Assembly (NCBI GenBank): GCA_039000515.1
Contig: JBCFYV010002255.1
Location: 23,619,963 to 23,683,962, forward strand
DNA length: 64,000 bases
Reading direction: 5' to 3'
DNA from: Timema cristinae
Taxonomy: Eukaryota > Arthropoda > Insecta > Phasmatodea > Timematidae
Below are positions 23,046 through 35,434 of the stretch, piece after piece. The notes below the pieces were generated by a model. The model was not told where the DNA came from, made no database searches, and saw only the letters and a program-made list of their open reading frames with translations. Position 1 is the first letter of the stretch, and every line of letters starts with the position of its first letter. The translations under genes were made by a program, and so were the position numbers.

Positions 23046-23236
23046 GCCAAACCCTTCCTTCACCTCTGACAAGACGTGTATTAATCATAACTTGTGAATG
23101 TGGGAAATGCCAGGCCTCCACCGTGGTTCGGATCCCACGTTAAACTGTAGGTCCTCCAGTTCATTTCACAATCTCCCTACCATTACACATTAGCGTAAGT
23201 ACGTATAGCCCGAACGGGTAGTAAGACGTGGTAATA
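23046..23236 (+). mobile_element. SINE-A, 5'-truncated in the body
   Basis: Starts at gccaaacccttccttcacct and ends with agtaagacgtggtaataa. The long-body insertion is present. Attattcgt upstream and aataatcgt downstream may be the target duplication. Confidence 0.82.
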
Positions 23237-23299
23237 ATAATCGTTTCAGAGTTTCACTTGAATAATTGATACAACCCCCTTGTTAACATAACAGCATGG

Positions 23300-23530
23300 A
23301 GGGTTGAGACAATGCAATGGACAGTCTGACTCGACGAACGTCATTGAAGAGATTGAGAGGGGAGAAGGGCTGGCTGGGTCTCCACTGGCAACCGGGGAGA
23401 TTCCGCGGCTCGATACACCGCGACTGACGTCATTTAGTCACAACAAACAACCTGTCCATCTCGACGTGTTGACTGATTGCGCATGCGTGCGTCACTTTAT
23501 TAGGCCCTGACCCTCTCGGCACCCTATCAC
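23300..23530. promoter_or_regulatory. CpG-rich promoter-like island
   Basis: Within about 230 bp lie a full CRE palindrome TGACGTCA (near 23424), an NRF-1-like TGCGCATGCGTGCG (near 23477), CACGTG (near 23529) and many CG dinucleotides, in an otherwise CpG-poor AT-rich region. This clustering is typical of promoters of constitutively expressed genes. No adjacent coding exon was recognised, so the target and direction are unknown; a transposon-borne promoter is also possible. Confidence 0.35.
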
Positions 23531-23626
23531 GTGATCATTTAAAAATAAGGGGGAACTGAAGAGAGCCTTGCCGGGCCCTTACGCCGTCCCTACCTAAGTG
23601 AATTTTTATCTTTATTTAGGAAATAG

Positions 23627-23690
23627 GGTGACCTGGTGGTCTAGTGGTAAGGTGTCGGATTTCTGTGCTGGGAGTCGGGGGTTCAATCCT
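23627..23690 (+). mobile_element. SINE-A head only
   Basis: Has GGTGACCTGGTGGTCTAGTG and the GGTTCAATCC box and then stops; body and tail are missing. It could be a 3'-deleted copy or closer to the source tRNA-like gene. The acceptor stem does not close well enough to call a functional tRNA. Confidence 0.7.
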
Positions 23691-23834
23691 CCGGACGATT
23701 ATGAGCCTGACACTTAGTCCGCGTAACTACAAACGCGGGTGACACTATTACTATTAAAACGTTCGATAATTTGTGTGCTTTGCCGCAGCACACACATTCC
23801 CCCCTCCCTTCCACGCCCACTCGAGTATTAATAA

Positions 23835-24035
23835 CCGTTCGTGTCATACGCATACATTAATTGCGCTAATGGACTATTAGTTATTACTTTATTAGTTACG
23901 AGTTTGAGAGGACTTATGTGTGTGGGAATAGTGGGATTTGTGTGTGTGGAGAAAACACATTCAACTTACCCGATCAGGATTCGAACCCTGACCTCCCCTC
24001 CCCGTCACTGACATTCTAGTCTAACTCGTGAGTGT
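23835..24035 (-). mobile_element. SINE-C, old degenerate copy
   Basis: Minus strand: B box within ggattcgaaccctgac, body words and a worn tail (ataaccgttcgtgtcatacg). Expanded middle region. Confidence 0.5.
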
Positions 24036-24599
24036 GAAGCATAACTTATATATCTTTATCATCTTTAGCAGGATTAATGAGTTAGTAAAGTACGTACTGG
24101 AACTTCACTTAGACTCGCCACTAAAATAAGGGTACAATATATATCGTGATTATTTTTAAAATAATTATAATCCTTAAAAAGTAACTTTAAAGAACAGGAC
24201 AAATCGTAAAAGATCTCCCCGAACCGAGTTTCAATTTTTTAAGATATTGAAAGCGACCTAGGCCGAGTTATTTCTAAGAAGGGCGAGGGTTGTAAAAAGC
24301 CCTCGCAGCAGCCATTGCAAGAATACTCGCGGTCACACCATCTAAACACATCGGACGTGTCTTACACACACGCGCAATAACCCCCAACTCAACTTACATG
24401 ATCTATATTCATTATTTAGCAACCAGAACTAAAGTGTCGAATAAATTGATCCTAAATATTAATTTGTGATCGTTAACTTAAATCAAACCCATTCTAATCG
24501 TTGATAGGAAACCAAACGTGAAACTACCTGGTACCCGAACAAAATATACTTAAATATTTAAATCTAGAGCTGAGATATAAACTGATGCACGTGAATCCA

Positions 24600-24690
24600 G
24601 GGTGATTAGGCCGTATACTGACCCGGTCAGGATACGACCACGTGACTTTAGAAGTGAAACGTTAGACCATGCGACCCTCGATGCGGATCA
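24600..24690 (-). mobile_element. SINE-C head remnant
   Basis: Reads tgacccggtcaggatacgac and later cgttagaccatgcgaccctc, matching the reversed tRNA-like head of SINE-C. Confidence 0.45.
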
Positions 24691-24750
24691 ATTTGTTCTT
24701 AAAGGCTATATAATAATGTACGTACCAGTAAAATACATTCACGACTCGAG

Positions 24751-25490
24751 TTTACTCGGATGACAGCTCAAAAAGTTGGTAGAAATGGTCCCTAATTGGT
24801 CTCTACGCTAACAGCTGAAATCTGTCACTTTGAATAACTAACTGTACCTAATGAAAAGAAATGTGATAGCTATAGCTAAACCCAGTAATTTAGGCCACTA
24901 ATATTTATATTTATTTGAAGTTGAACACAAAGCTTATTTATCGTTTTATTTATTCCACTTAAATAAATTATTCACGGCACTTTCACAGAAAGTCTTAACA
25001 AATATAGCGATCTACGAACTTAAACCAAGTAATTGATCATGACGCAAACAAGCTTTTTTTACAGTCGTGCACCCACGTAGTTGATAAAAATATTTTATTA
25101 AGTTAAATATTTCGAAATACAAAATAATAATATTAATATAATTTATTATAGTAAAAAAAAAACTACAAGTATTTTCTCTTTCTCAAGTAAATACAATGTA
25201 TGTATGAAAAGGTATTAATTTGTGCACTATGTTACACATTATAGATAACATTCTAAAACTTAGAATAAGTACTCTTAATTATGTTTAAAATTTTGTTCCG
25301 GATCGGATAATTATCTTTTATTAAAAGTAATGAGATAGTAGGTATGAGAAAATTAAGTTTACGTTATTTTAATTGTAAAATAGGTCACTCAATTAAAAAA
25401 CTTATAATTTATAACAAAACATTAATCTTTTTACAAGTGTTGGTAATCCAAAACTTAAACATATGATTTTTCAACTGTCATACAGGTAAA
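24751..25490. mobile_element. 740-bp TIR element, copy 1
   Basis: Ends tttactcggatgacagctca and, inverted, ttcaactgtcatacaggtaa, giving a terminal inverted repeat of about 20 bp. Similar over its whole length to 45340-46079, which is also exactly 740 bp. No coding frame, so nonautonomous. Similarity may extend about 18 bp further left (tacattcacgac). Superfamily unknown because the target duplication is unclear. Confidence 0.8.
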
Positions 25491-26305
25491 AAAAGGTGTA
25501 ATGATATTGTTTTAGATCACTCTAAAATATATAAAAAGTCATGGATGAAAGTAATTTTTTTAAAGTAACATATGTAGAGTATCCCTTTATGATCCATCCA
25601 TGAAGAAACACGCGCATTTCAGAAATAATGGGAAAAGGATTACATCATTAAAATATATTTGTTTTACCATTTTTCCTGTTAAAGGAACAACTCCGCAGTA
25701 TTTGACCAAGACGCCAATTCCCTATACCAATAAGAAGCTAGCTTCACAACACCAGTCGCCACGACTCTTTCTATTAGTTAGTTTTTACACTGTTGACGAA
25801 GGTAGCAAGAGGCAAGGGGTATGTCATAAATAAGCCGTTTGTGCGTATGTTTAAGGGCAGCCACACACAGCCACATGCACCAGTCGTTCAAGCAACGTTA
25901 CACAAGCAACGCAGTTAGGGACTCACAAATGCACTAGCACTGGCTCTCGCAGTCTAACACAGAATACAATAATTTACGTTAATATCACAAGTGTGCATTG
26001 ATATAAAGCATTTAATTGGATTATGTATTAGTAATTAACAAATGTCATTTGAATAAACCGTGTGTGAATCAACAGCCATCAATAGTTCTTTTTCTTACAT
26101 TTATTAATTATACCAATTTAATTAGCGCTCCACCACGGAGCAATTAACAGCTGGTTAAACGGTATCTATTCCGTACAGTGATGATAGGCGCTCGACCACG
26201 GAGCTATAGACAACCTAAATATCATCACAGCAATATTACATCAGGGAATTAATCCGTAGTGTTACAAAAGCTATGGTGAATATACTATAGACATGAGAAG
26301 TGCAC
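25491..26305. other. No gene; two tRNA-like pieces
   Basis: gcgctccaccacggagc near 26126 and gcgctcgaccacggagct near 26189 look like reversed tRNA D-arm sequence, perhaps two old SINE heads. No gene is seen in the rest. Confidence 0.4.
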
Positions 26306-26779
26306 TGTATTGTCAGGCCCGGATTAACACTCTTGGGGGCCCTGTGAAGTTAGTTCCCTAATGAATGGTTATGAATCTTATATATACATCATAAATGGAT
26401 AATTTTATTTAGAGGCAAACTTATCTTTTGCAAACTATAAACAATCATTATGAGTTTGTAATCAACGTAATAATTATTAATACTATTATTTTTCTGTCAA
26501 AAGTTTCATATTCATTTATTACAAATACACTGTTACAGTTTCAATTGTTTAAAAAATATTCCCGATGTTTTTGGTTCCATAACATCGATGTTTTCAGACA
26601 ATGTTCTTTTTTCATTTATGTTACTTTATTAAAAGGGATATAGATTTTTTCCCTCAATGGTCATCCAAATTATAGTCCTATTTGAGTGCACTAGAATGAC
26701 TTTCTATTTGTTTTGTTTTTTAAAGAGAGATGTGACTCCATTCATGTAAATAAGCATCTGTGAACACGTGTCAAGCTCA

Positions 26780-26930
26780 TTTAGTCTGGTTTTCTGGTGT
26801 TGGGGAGGTTTGGTGTATGAGGATGTTTTTCCATAAATGGTTTCCCACTCTTTTTCCACGCATGCGGGAAAATTTCCAGAAGAATTTTACCTTACTCTTC
26901 TCCAATCCTGAACTGTAGTAAAACACAATG
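26780..26930 (+). mobile_element. SINE-C remnant
   Basis: Body words ataaatggtttcccactctt and cacgcatgcggg match SINE-B/C. Head and tail are worn. Confidence 0.45.
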
Positions 26931-28537
26931 GCTGTTTAATTTATTAAAAATAAAAACATTATTGTGATCAAATGATTATGAAAATTTTCGGTTTCGAAAT
27001 TATGCCGAATTAATGTTTTATGTGATTCCAAACTCAAAAAAGTTGATTTTACAATTCTGTCTGTTTACCCTAAGAGATAGATCTGAAATGGTTTGATGAA
27101 TTTTATTCAATTTTTGAGTTTGTCTTTAGCCCCCAAATTATGGATAATCCAGAGATTATTAATTTTATAAAATTTAAAATATTTCAAAAATGGGGTCTAA
27201 CGATTGGGTTTAAAAAAGATATCGGAATTGTTTGAAACGACAATTAACACTTCAATCTTTTAGAACTGGCACACATGATTTGGTTTAAAATGAGAATCAG
27301 ATGATCTTTTGCGTGATAAGGAATTCAATTTGATTGATTTTCTTTAAAAAAAATGTAAGCATTTAAAGATAAGGCTAAGTTTGCTGAGAAATTAATTTTC
27401 AATTTTTTTTAAATGATCTTATTGATTTTTTTATTAGTATATTTTACACTATAGATAATAATGTATGTTGATTTTTCTAAAATAAAGTAATTTAAAGCTC
27501 GTTTACTTATGACAAAATTTGAAAATTTAAAATTTTTCTAAAATGGCCTTGAATATTCATTTCAAAATAGCTTTATTGGAATTGAATAAACACACAACGT
27601 GGTATATTGGAATGGTTTTACATAATAAATAAGAAGGTATATATATTTTTAAATATAAATAATTTTAGGGTCATTCATTCAGAACATTTACAGTACCATA
27701 ATATACTTTTGTATGTTATTAGGTTTAAATTGTCTACCTAACTAATGTATATAATGTATAATTGTTTTTAAGGATCATAAAATATTGGATTTTAATATAA
27801 ATAGTTGGCCAAATATTTTAAAATATATTATGTAGCTTATACTAGAGTATCCTCAATATTAATATCATATGAATAAAAATTGTACTAAGGTTTGAAGGAC
27901 AAAATAATAAGAAAATACTTTATCAATAAGATTTTTTTTGTAAGAAATTAAACAAAACGCTTGGCTCTTCACTGGATATTAAAATAAAATAAACATCTTT
28001 TTTAATAATTTTCAAAGCAATCCGGTGTTTAGCTTTTATTTATTTATATTTTATCTATATAATTTTTTTTCAATTAATTTATTTTGTGTTAGTGAACTTA
28101 TCTAAACATATTTTAACTAACATAAAAATCATAGGACAAACATTAATACACTTTAATTGACTTCACTCAAGTAGATTAAAACTCTGGTAGTCCTAAATTC
28201 CGGATAATCTGATCAGGGGCCATTTATTGGCATTCCTTTCCCCTTTCTTGAGTTAGCCACAAAAATGTGCCCCATCAAGCTTGGCAAACAATTACTCTTT
28301 CACTGTTCGACGACTAATCAGAGATTAAATTAATGTTGAGGAACTAAACCATTACATTTTAGAATAATTTTTTATTCCTGTCACCGTGGCTTTTCCAACT
28401 ACAAACTTCTTGGCTAGTTTAGTGCACTTTTACAATTACCAATACATTTTAAAACTTCAATTCTTTCCCCCATGGCTTGTCTACAGTAGGGCCCAGGTAG
28501 GCCCCCCCTTTGTTACTTCAAATATCGTGTTCAATGA
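26931..28537. other. AT-rich interior of the large hAT-type unit
   Basis: Very AT-rich, with no coding frame, tandem unit or element end that I can recognise. Confidence 0.45.
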
Positions 28538-28562
28538 CACGCGCGCGCGTGCACACACACAC

Positions 28563-28600
<38 letters not shown>

Positions 28601-28632
28601 ATACATACACACTCTCATGCGCGCGCGCGTAA
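28538..28632. repeat. CG/CA dinucleotide tract
   Basis: An alternating CGCGCGCG start, a long (AC)n run and a second GCGCGCGCG end. Alternating purine-pyrimidine sequence of this kind can adopt Z-DNA. Confidence 0.9.
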
Positions 28633-28839
28633 GAAATAATTTAGTGTGAGAAGGATGCATATATTTCTTATTACAAATAAAAAATAGTTCTAAATAACTT
28701 TTAAAGTCTTCTGATTTGATCACTCTAATAAAATATAAAGCTTTGGGATTTAAAAAAAAATATTCGGGAGTGGACTACTATATATAGCTTCCATAAATAA
28801 AGCTAAATGGAAATATATTCTAATGAAGCTACTCAGGGT

Positions 28840-30563
28840 CAGTGGCGGTGAAACCAAGGGATAAGGGGGGGCATTGCCCCTGGGACGATTTAGCCCCCTG
28901 GAAAGAGTTTACGCCCTCCTAGATAAATTTCAAATCTCCCGACATTATCGAATATTAAGCTAAAAGATTGCCTTGAATAAAACTACAAATGATTTTTAGT
29001 TACATTAAACTTTCAAAAATTGTCTGGAGAAGACCACTCCAAATAGCTTCTTGAGTTGTGTAACTGTACAAAAAAAAATCATTCGAGGAGCACTCTAAAT
29101 AGTTTCTAGGGCCATCTAAAAAAATCTAGGCGAGCACTATAAATAGCTTCTAGGGCCATCTAAAAAAAATCTAGGTGAGGGCCACTCCAAATAAGTTTTA
29201 GATTGTTGTAATTTTGGAGAATTTTCTTGCAATAAGCACTACTAATAGTTTTTGAAAGCCTTTAATTTAAAAAAATTGGCCAGTAGAAGATCACGTCATA
29301 CATCAGCTAAAGGCATCTACTTAAAAAAAAATCCAGAAGAGGGCCATTCCAAATAGCTTCTAAGCAGATCTACTTTTCAAAATATTGCCGAGCGAAGACC
29401 ACTTTAAATATATTTTAAAGGCATCTCATTTTCGAGAAAAATTCAGGCGAGGGGCAATCTAAATAACTTCTAGAAACAACCAAATTTAAAAAACATTTCG
29501 GGGGAATACCCCTTCAAATAGATTTTAGAAAATCTAAATTAAAAAAATCTCTGGGTGAGGACTTTTTAAATTAGCTTCTAGTCTCTAGAGGCATCAAAAT
29601 TTAAAAAATTTCCGAAAGGAGAAATACTTCAAATAGCTTCTAGGAGAAAAAAACCCAGAGAGGACTACTTCAAACAGCTTTTAAAAGAGTATAATTTCCG
29701 AAAATGTAGGTAAGGACCACTATAAATTAGTAATGGTGAAAGTGGGGAGTGGTGTGTAGGGGAAGTTATTGCCTCTTCTGGAATAAATTAGATGTATTTC
29801 ACAACTTCTGATATTCTCGAAATTCAAGCTGAAAAACTTGCTTAAAATTACTTATAGCTCCTAAAATTACTTATAGCTTCTAAGGGTTTTAAATTCTTTT
29901 AAATGTACCACTCTAAATAGTTTATAGAGGTATCGAATTTGAAGAATTGTCTGAGATTGATGCAAATAACTTTAAAAAAAATCAGGCAATAACTCCCCAA
30001 TGACTTCTAAAAGTATCCAATTTAAAAAAATGTCCAGGTGAGTATAATTCCAAATAGCATCTAAATATATAGAATATTAGAAAAAACAACTGCTGGTGAA
30101 GACCACTTTAAAATCTTCTAGAGGCATCTATCTAGCTGTTGAAAAAAAAGGTCAAGATAACTCTAAATTGTTTCAAGGGGCATCCAAATTTTAAATATTT
30201 TTAGAGGAGGACAACCTTAAATAGATTTTAAAGGAATCTGAATTTAAAAAAATTCAATTTGAGAACTACTCAAAATAGCTTCTAAAGGCATATAATTTTC
30301 AACAATTTACTGAAAAAGGACCTCTCCAAATAACTTATAGAAGCATTCAAATTTGAAAAAAATGTCTGGAGAAGACTACTAATAAAAACAATTTCATATT
30401 AAAAAATTGTGAGGAGGATCACTTCAAATAGCTTTTAGGGACATCCAATTTTCAAATATATATCGGGGGAAGGGTGAAAAGTAAAGTCCACAATTTTTTT
30501 TTTTTTTTTTTTTGTTTGCTTACCCTCCTCACCCCCCTACACAATAAGGTTTCTTCACCACTG
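28840..30563. mobile_element. hAT-type element built of a degenerate tandem array
   Basis: The left end CAGTGGCGGTGAAACC and the inverted right end CAGTGGTGAAGAAACC match at 13 of 16 bases. The flanks are ctcagggt (28832-28839) and ctcaggat (30564-30571), an 8-bp target duplication with one difference. The interior is about twenty diverged units of the form GACCACTCCAAATAGCTTCT plus an A-rich spacer, the same array type as 2170-3860. G-rich sequence follows the left end and C-rich sequence precedes the right end. No transposase, so nonautonomous. It lies nested inside the 8.25-kb unit. Confidence 0.75.
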
Positions 30564-31139
30564 CTCAGGATCATCAAATAATTTTAACATTTTCAATTGA
30601 ATCTCTAGACTACTATGAACATTTCTAGAGCACAGCGTTTGCTGATACTTTCTTCGATGAGACTTACAGCAAAACTTTAAAGACATTTAAGGAAATTAAT
30701 TAAAAATCCTATCAGTTAAACAAAGACCAGTATTTTCCTTATTTCAAGGTATTTTCGAACGATTTTAAAAAAAAAAGTTACAACCGAGGATAATATGTTT
30801 AAATTTGACGTTAGCATAGCTGATTTCAGTTTCATCAAGTTTTTTCTTTGTTTTAAGGAATTAGAAGGAGAAATAAGTTTTTTTTAAAATGCATATTTTA
30901 GTACTTTCTAACAATCTTAAACTTTCAGGACTGGTTTCAGACCATTGGTGTGGAAGATGGATTTCCGCAATTTATCAAGGTTACCAAAGACTAGAGTGAC
31001 TCCTGTTACAAGTACTTATTGTGAACTAATTCAGGCCAAGAATAAACTACATTTATTCAGGACCACCTGGATAAATTGATGCTTCAATATATTTAACGAT
31101 TTGGATGTTAATCTGTTGATTGAAAAACTGAAAAGCTTT

Positions 31140-31640
31140 ATGTAAAAAGGTGTAATAAGTGCAAAAGGTTAAGTAAAAAGGGTTAAAATACAAAAAGGAA
31201 TAAAATAATTAAAAGGGATACTAAGTGAAAAAGAAAATTACAAAAATTCAAAAAAATTCTTAAAAGGTAGATAGGGAAAAAAGGGTAAAAGTGGTAAACG
31301 GGATATAAACGCTAAAGGGCATAAAAGGTAAAAGTAAATACCAAATAGGATATAAAAGTTAGAGAGCGAAAAAGGGCAAATGCCCAAAAAAGGGTAAAAA
31401 TGACAAAAAGGTTAAACATTGCTAAAAAGGTAGATAGGACAAAAAGGGTGTAAAAGCAATAAAAGGGCGAAAAGAGAAAATGAAAAAATGTCTCAAACGG
31501 GCCAAAAAAGTTATATAAGTTAAAAAGAAGGGGTAAAAGTGCCAAAAAAGGCAAAAAGTGTAAAAATGTTTAAAAAAAAGGACTAAACGGGCAAAAATCA
31601 CATTTAGTGCAAAAACTTAAATAGAAGGAAAAGGGTAAAT
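31140..31640 (+). repeat. Purine-rich low-complexity tract
   Basis: About 500 bp of irregular AAAAAGGGTAAAAGTG-like phrases with few C or T. The strand asymmetry makes the complementary strand read as a long hydrophobic frame; that frame is an artefact. Possible triplex-forming DNA. Confidence 0.75.
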
Positions 31641-31899
31641 GGGATCAAAGGGGTATAGAACTTTAATATTTTTGATTAGATCTACTTTTTATCCATTTTA
31701 CTCTTTCTGTCCCTTTTGCACTTTTTACAACTTTTTAATCTTTCTACCCTAGAATGAAACCTTATTTTCCCTTTGTCCTTTTTTGTTTTATTTAAAAACA
31801 AATTGATAATCTAAACCTTATTACATTTAAAAAAAATTTTTTGCTCTTTTTTACCCCATGCCAGAAAAGTTTATATACGGGAAATCTAAAAATATCTCT

Positions 31900-32700
31900 C
31901 CGGAAAATTGGGGTGTGGGGGCTATAAATATACAAATCACTTTAGGTGAGGTAGAACAATACAATTTGGTAAACATGTAGATAAGTACTACTCTAGATAT
32001 TCAAGTAAGTTCTAAAATCTTAAATTTCAAAGTTGGAGTCAGCGAAATGGGGGAGGGTGTATTCCACATTTTCAAAACTAATTGAAAAAACTACTTACCA
32101 GTGTGGTATAACATTCAGCAGAAAGATAACTGTACCGTACCATAAAATCTGATAATTTTAAATTTTAAAATGAAATTCTGGGAAAATAGGAATGGTGGTG
32201 TGGACAGAAAACAAAGTTTTTAGTTGCGATGATAAAGAATTCTCAGGAATGTAGTGCCAAATCCACAAATATAATTTTCTAATTCGGGGTTTGTGAAATA
32301 TTTAGAGATTTCCAAAATCTATATTTAAAACTACTTCTCATTGTGGTTAAAGATTTAAATTTGTCAGCCTGTTATAAGATACCTCAAAAATTATGAAAAC
32401 AAACTAAATTTCAAAATGAAAGATCGGAAAATGGGAAGATGGGCGTCATCTCCAAAAATTCCAAAGCTAATATAATATAACATTTCCCTTATAGTATAAA
32501 AGGAAAATATTTACTTCCAGGTTTAGAGGGGACAACATCAAATAACCAGAAGCGTCTGAAATTTTAGACTTGCAAGTAGTTACAAAGACTACTCCAGATG
32601 ATCAGAAAATACTGAAAATTGGTTCCAAAATGTAAGGCGTATAATATTTCACAATCAATTAGAAAAAAACTGCTTGGTGTATTAGAAAATCGAAATATGG
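31900..32700. repeat. Weak ~200-bp degenerate repeats
   Basis: Related phrases recur about every 150-240 bp: ccacattttcaaaactaatt / aaaactacttctcattgtgg / ttccaaagctaatataatat / tttcacaatcaattagaaaa, each near an aaaatg-gg-aaaatggg stretch. Divergence is high, so period and number are uncertain. Confidence 0.35.
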
Positions 32701-33246
32701 CCAGTAATTATAGAAATCAATATGTATATATAAAAGGCCATTATTTCATTAGTTTTCTAAACTTTGATGCTCTTTTTACAAATTTTGTTTAGTAATAATG
32801 TAAATTGCACCGTTATTCTTCTATTATGATCGCTTTTATGCAAAGATTTTTGGATTACAGTAAATCCATATTTTGACATAATGTTTTAGTCAGTCTGCCT
32901 ATTTTTCACGTTTAGTCACATCATTTAAACCAATAAATGATTAATATTTAAAATTATATAATTTTTTGGATACTTTTACCTTTGGTTAATTTTATATTAT
33001 AATTAAAAATAAAGCTTCTTAAAGGTTCCCCATGCGAAGAACGGGCACACAAGCTAGTTAGTTCTAATAACAGATACACGGCACACTCAGATTCTTACAA
33101 AAACAAAATCTATAACATCGCTAAATACTGTGTGCAGACTAATAAATTGATAAGGTTTGTACACGCAAAGTATGAACGATTTATTTGAACTAATCTCTCC
33201 CTTTCTGTACTGGGGTCAAGCAGCATTAGGGATTTACTAGGTCTAA

Positions 33247-33514
33247 CCCGCCTCGGTGGCGTAGTTGGCTAATGCGCTAGTCGTGTTGAGATCTACTTCT
33301 GAGGGAGGGGAGATTGAGGTTCGAATCTCGGTCGGGTGAAATGGGGGGGGGGGGGGGTGTTCCTAAATGGTTTTCCACTCTCCCTCCACGCAAATGCGGG
33401 TTCAATTCCTTTAATTCAACCTTCCCAATTCCTAATCCATTAGCGTAATAAGTAATTAAAGCGTATAACCCGGACGGGTAGTAAGACGCGGTGGAAATAA
33501 TAATAATAATAATA
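33247..33514 (+). mobile_element. SINE-B, full length
   Basis: cccgcctcggtggcgtagtt head, B box, body, shared tail and (TAA)n. It has a perfect 15-bp target duplication ATTTACTAGGTCTAA at 33232-33246 and 33515-33529. A run of 14-15 G interrupts the aactgggggtgg region of the body. Confidence 0.93.
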
Positions 33515-33569
33515 ATTTACTAGGTCTAATATTTTTTATGTATGGTTAGTTAAATCCCTGATTTTTTTT

Positions 33570-33810
33570 ATCACCGCGTCTTACTATCTGTTCAGGTTGT
33601 ACGCATAGATGATAATTACTCTAATGGGTAGGGATGAAAAAGGAAGAATCTTAGAGGTAATCTAACCGCATTCGCGTGAAAGGAGATTGGGCAACAATTT
33701 AGGAAAGTTCACACTTAATAGACAAGACTGGGATTCTAACCCCTATCTCTCAGAAGCAGCCCAATCAAACACGAGAGTGACGCCTTAGAGCGTTCGACCA
33801 CTGAAGTGGG
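33570..33810 (-). mobile_element. SINE-C copy with long head
   Basis: From tcaccgcgtcttactatctg on the tail side to cgttcgaccactgaagtggg on the head side. The head contains an extended variable region (cagcccaatcaaacacgaga). Moderately diverged. Confidence 0.72.
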
Positions 33811-34608
33811 TATCGATCCTTAATTTTTTGTTCTATACTTGTCACCCATATTTTATATTAGCGAATTGTATTACAGTTTCACGTCAACTTTGGTTTGTGA
33901 AATACATTATAAACAATAATTGATATCTGGCTTATTGAAAACTACATAATTCATTAATTAAACACCCCTTGGCTTGGGCTTGTTTAGTTTAGTGATGACT
34001 GGTGTGGGAATGTCTTGTTTATTAGCTGGAGCGAGGTAACAGATGGGAGTGGCCTAACCAACTCTTTGCTCCACCCCTCTATAGTTCAGTGTTCCTTCCA
34101 GAGATAGCTCTAGTAACAAGGGACGAGATTTTAGCGTTACAACCTCTAAGTCAATTTTAGCATATTTTAACAAATGAAAAAAAAAATAGTAAAAAAAACA
34201 ACAAAAATGTTAGAAACAGGTCTTACTTTTTCATCCTTCCTTTACAGAATAACACAAGTCCCTTGTTCCTGCGATGCATTTACGAGGCTGTATAGGTTAC
34301 GTAAGTTGGTCATGCAAACCATCAAATACATCGCTCTGAAATGGGCTCTTAATTTTTAAACACGGAGTGTCGGACTCCACGTTTACCAGGCTACCAGCGC
34401 CCTTCGATCAGGGAATTTCTAGATTAGTTTGGGAAACATTCTACGAAAAAACATAAAACTATTGAAAAATAATATTAGCACAAAACAAATATAAGTCAGT
34501 GTTTTATTTGCCAGGTGGGTGGGGGCCCCCTGTGCGTGGCACCGCCTTAATGCGGGCCTGTGTATTGTTCGTAAAACTAGCTGTAAATAAAAAACTTGTG
34601 CTTATAAT

Positions 34609-35434
34609 CAGTGGCGGCTCGCAGCTAAAATTAGTGGGGGTGCTGCTCCAGAAATTTTTTAGCCTTTGTTTTAAAATTGTGTAAAATGAAAAAAACATGT
34701 ACAAAAAGAAAATTAATGCAGGAACTTGATAAAATCTTAGCAAAAAAACAAAACTTTTTTACTTACTTTAACTTAAATTACAGTTCAAGCTTGAGCCATT
34801 CATTTAAAAATGAAATCCATTATTCTTGTTTTAATTTGCACAAAAAATTCAATAATTTCCTCCTTGATTTCTGGGTGACAATTGAGGAAATTTTTCTCCA
34901 TTGAAAGTACTGCAAGCGCATTTAGTCTTTCTGTTAAATAAAATAACTGAAAAAAAGAATGAATCAAATAGAATAGCTGGAAGCAGAATTATAATCTAAT
35001 TCTACACTCTTCTACACTTTATCACATTCAAGAATATGGTACACGGTTTCTTAAGCACACACACGCTGAGTAAAAAAAACCTTCCTTTCACCATCACGTC
35101 AGAGCCGGCACTGTGAGAGCAACAGTGCTCTCTCTACCTGGCAGTCCCGCCTTCCTCACCACCCCCTCCTATGTACGCATGCTCACAACAGTCAAACACC
35201 ACGTCGCTGGCACTATGAAGCGCACAGTTCCATACAAAGATTTTTGAATCTTTTTCATAAACTGGGGGATGGCTACTGAAATACTGACATTAAGCTTAAG
35301 GAATATATATTGTACTAAAAAAAATAATAAAGAATTAAAGGAAAAACGACTCACTATATTAAATTTTATCGATAATATAAAGTGGAAATAGGGGGTTCTG
35401 CAGTTCCGAAGTGCCTATACACGAGCCGCCACTG
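34609..35434. mobile_element. 826-bp hAT-type nonautonomous element
   Basis: CAGTGGCGGCTCG at 34609 is matched by its exact reverse complement CGAGCCGCCACTG ending at 35434. Target duplication CTTATAAT / TTTATAAT (34601-34608 and 35435-35442) agrees at 7 of 8. No transposase frame. It lies only about 40 bp beyond the end of the 8.25-kb unit. Confidence 0.88.

Larger units (their letters stand above)
26314..34560. mobile_element. Giant 8.25-kb hAT-type element
   Basis: The left end is CAGGCCCGGATTAA at 26314; the right end, read inward on the minus strand from 34560, is CAGGCCCGCATTAA (13 of 14). Outside both lies a perfect 8-bp target duplication TGTATTGT (26306-26313 and 34561-34568). Eight-base duplications and CAG-type ends are hallmarks of hAT elements. 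GGGGGCCC occurs a little inside each end. The interior holds no transposase that I can recognise. It contains another hAT-type element, a purine-rich tract and SINE-B/C insertions. It may be a MITE that grew by internal insertion, or a large nonautonomous element. Confidence 0.72.

Noticed and set aside
23627..23700. A functional tRNA gene
   Set aside because: It has A- and B-box-like words but no convincing seven-base acceptor stem or clover-leaf; it matches the SINE-A head.
31312..31554. Hydrophobic 80-residue minus-strand frame rich in F and L
   Set aside because: It is the complement of a purine-rich low-complexity tract; composition alone explains it.
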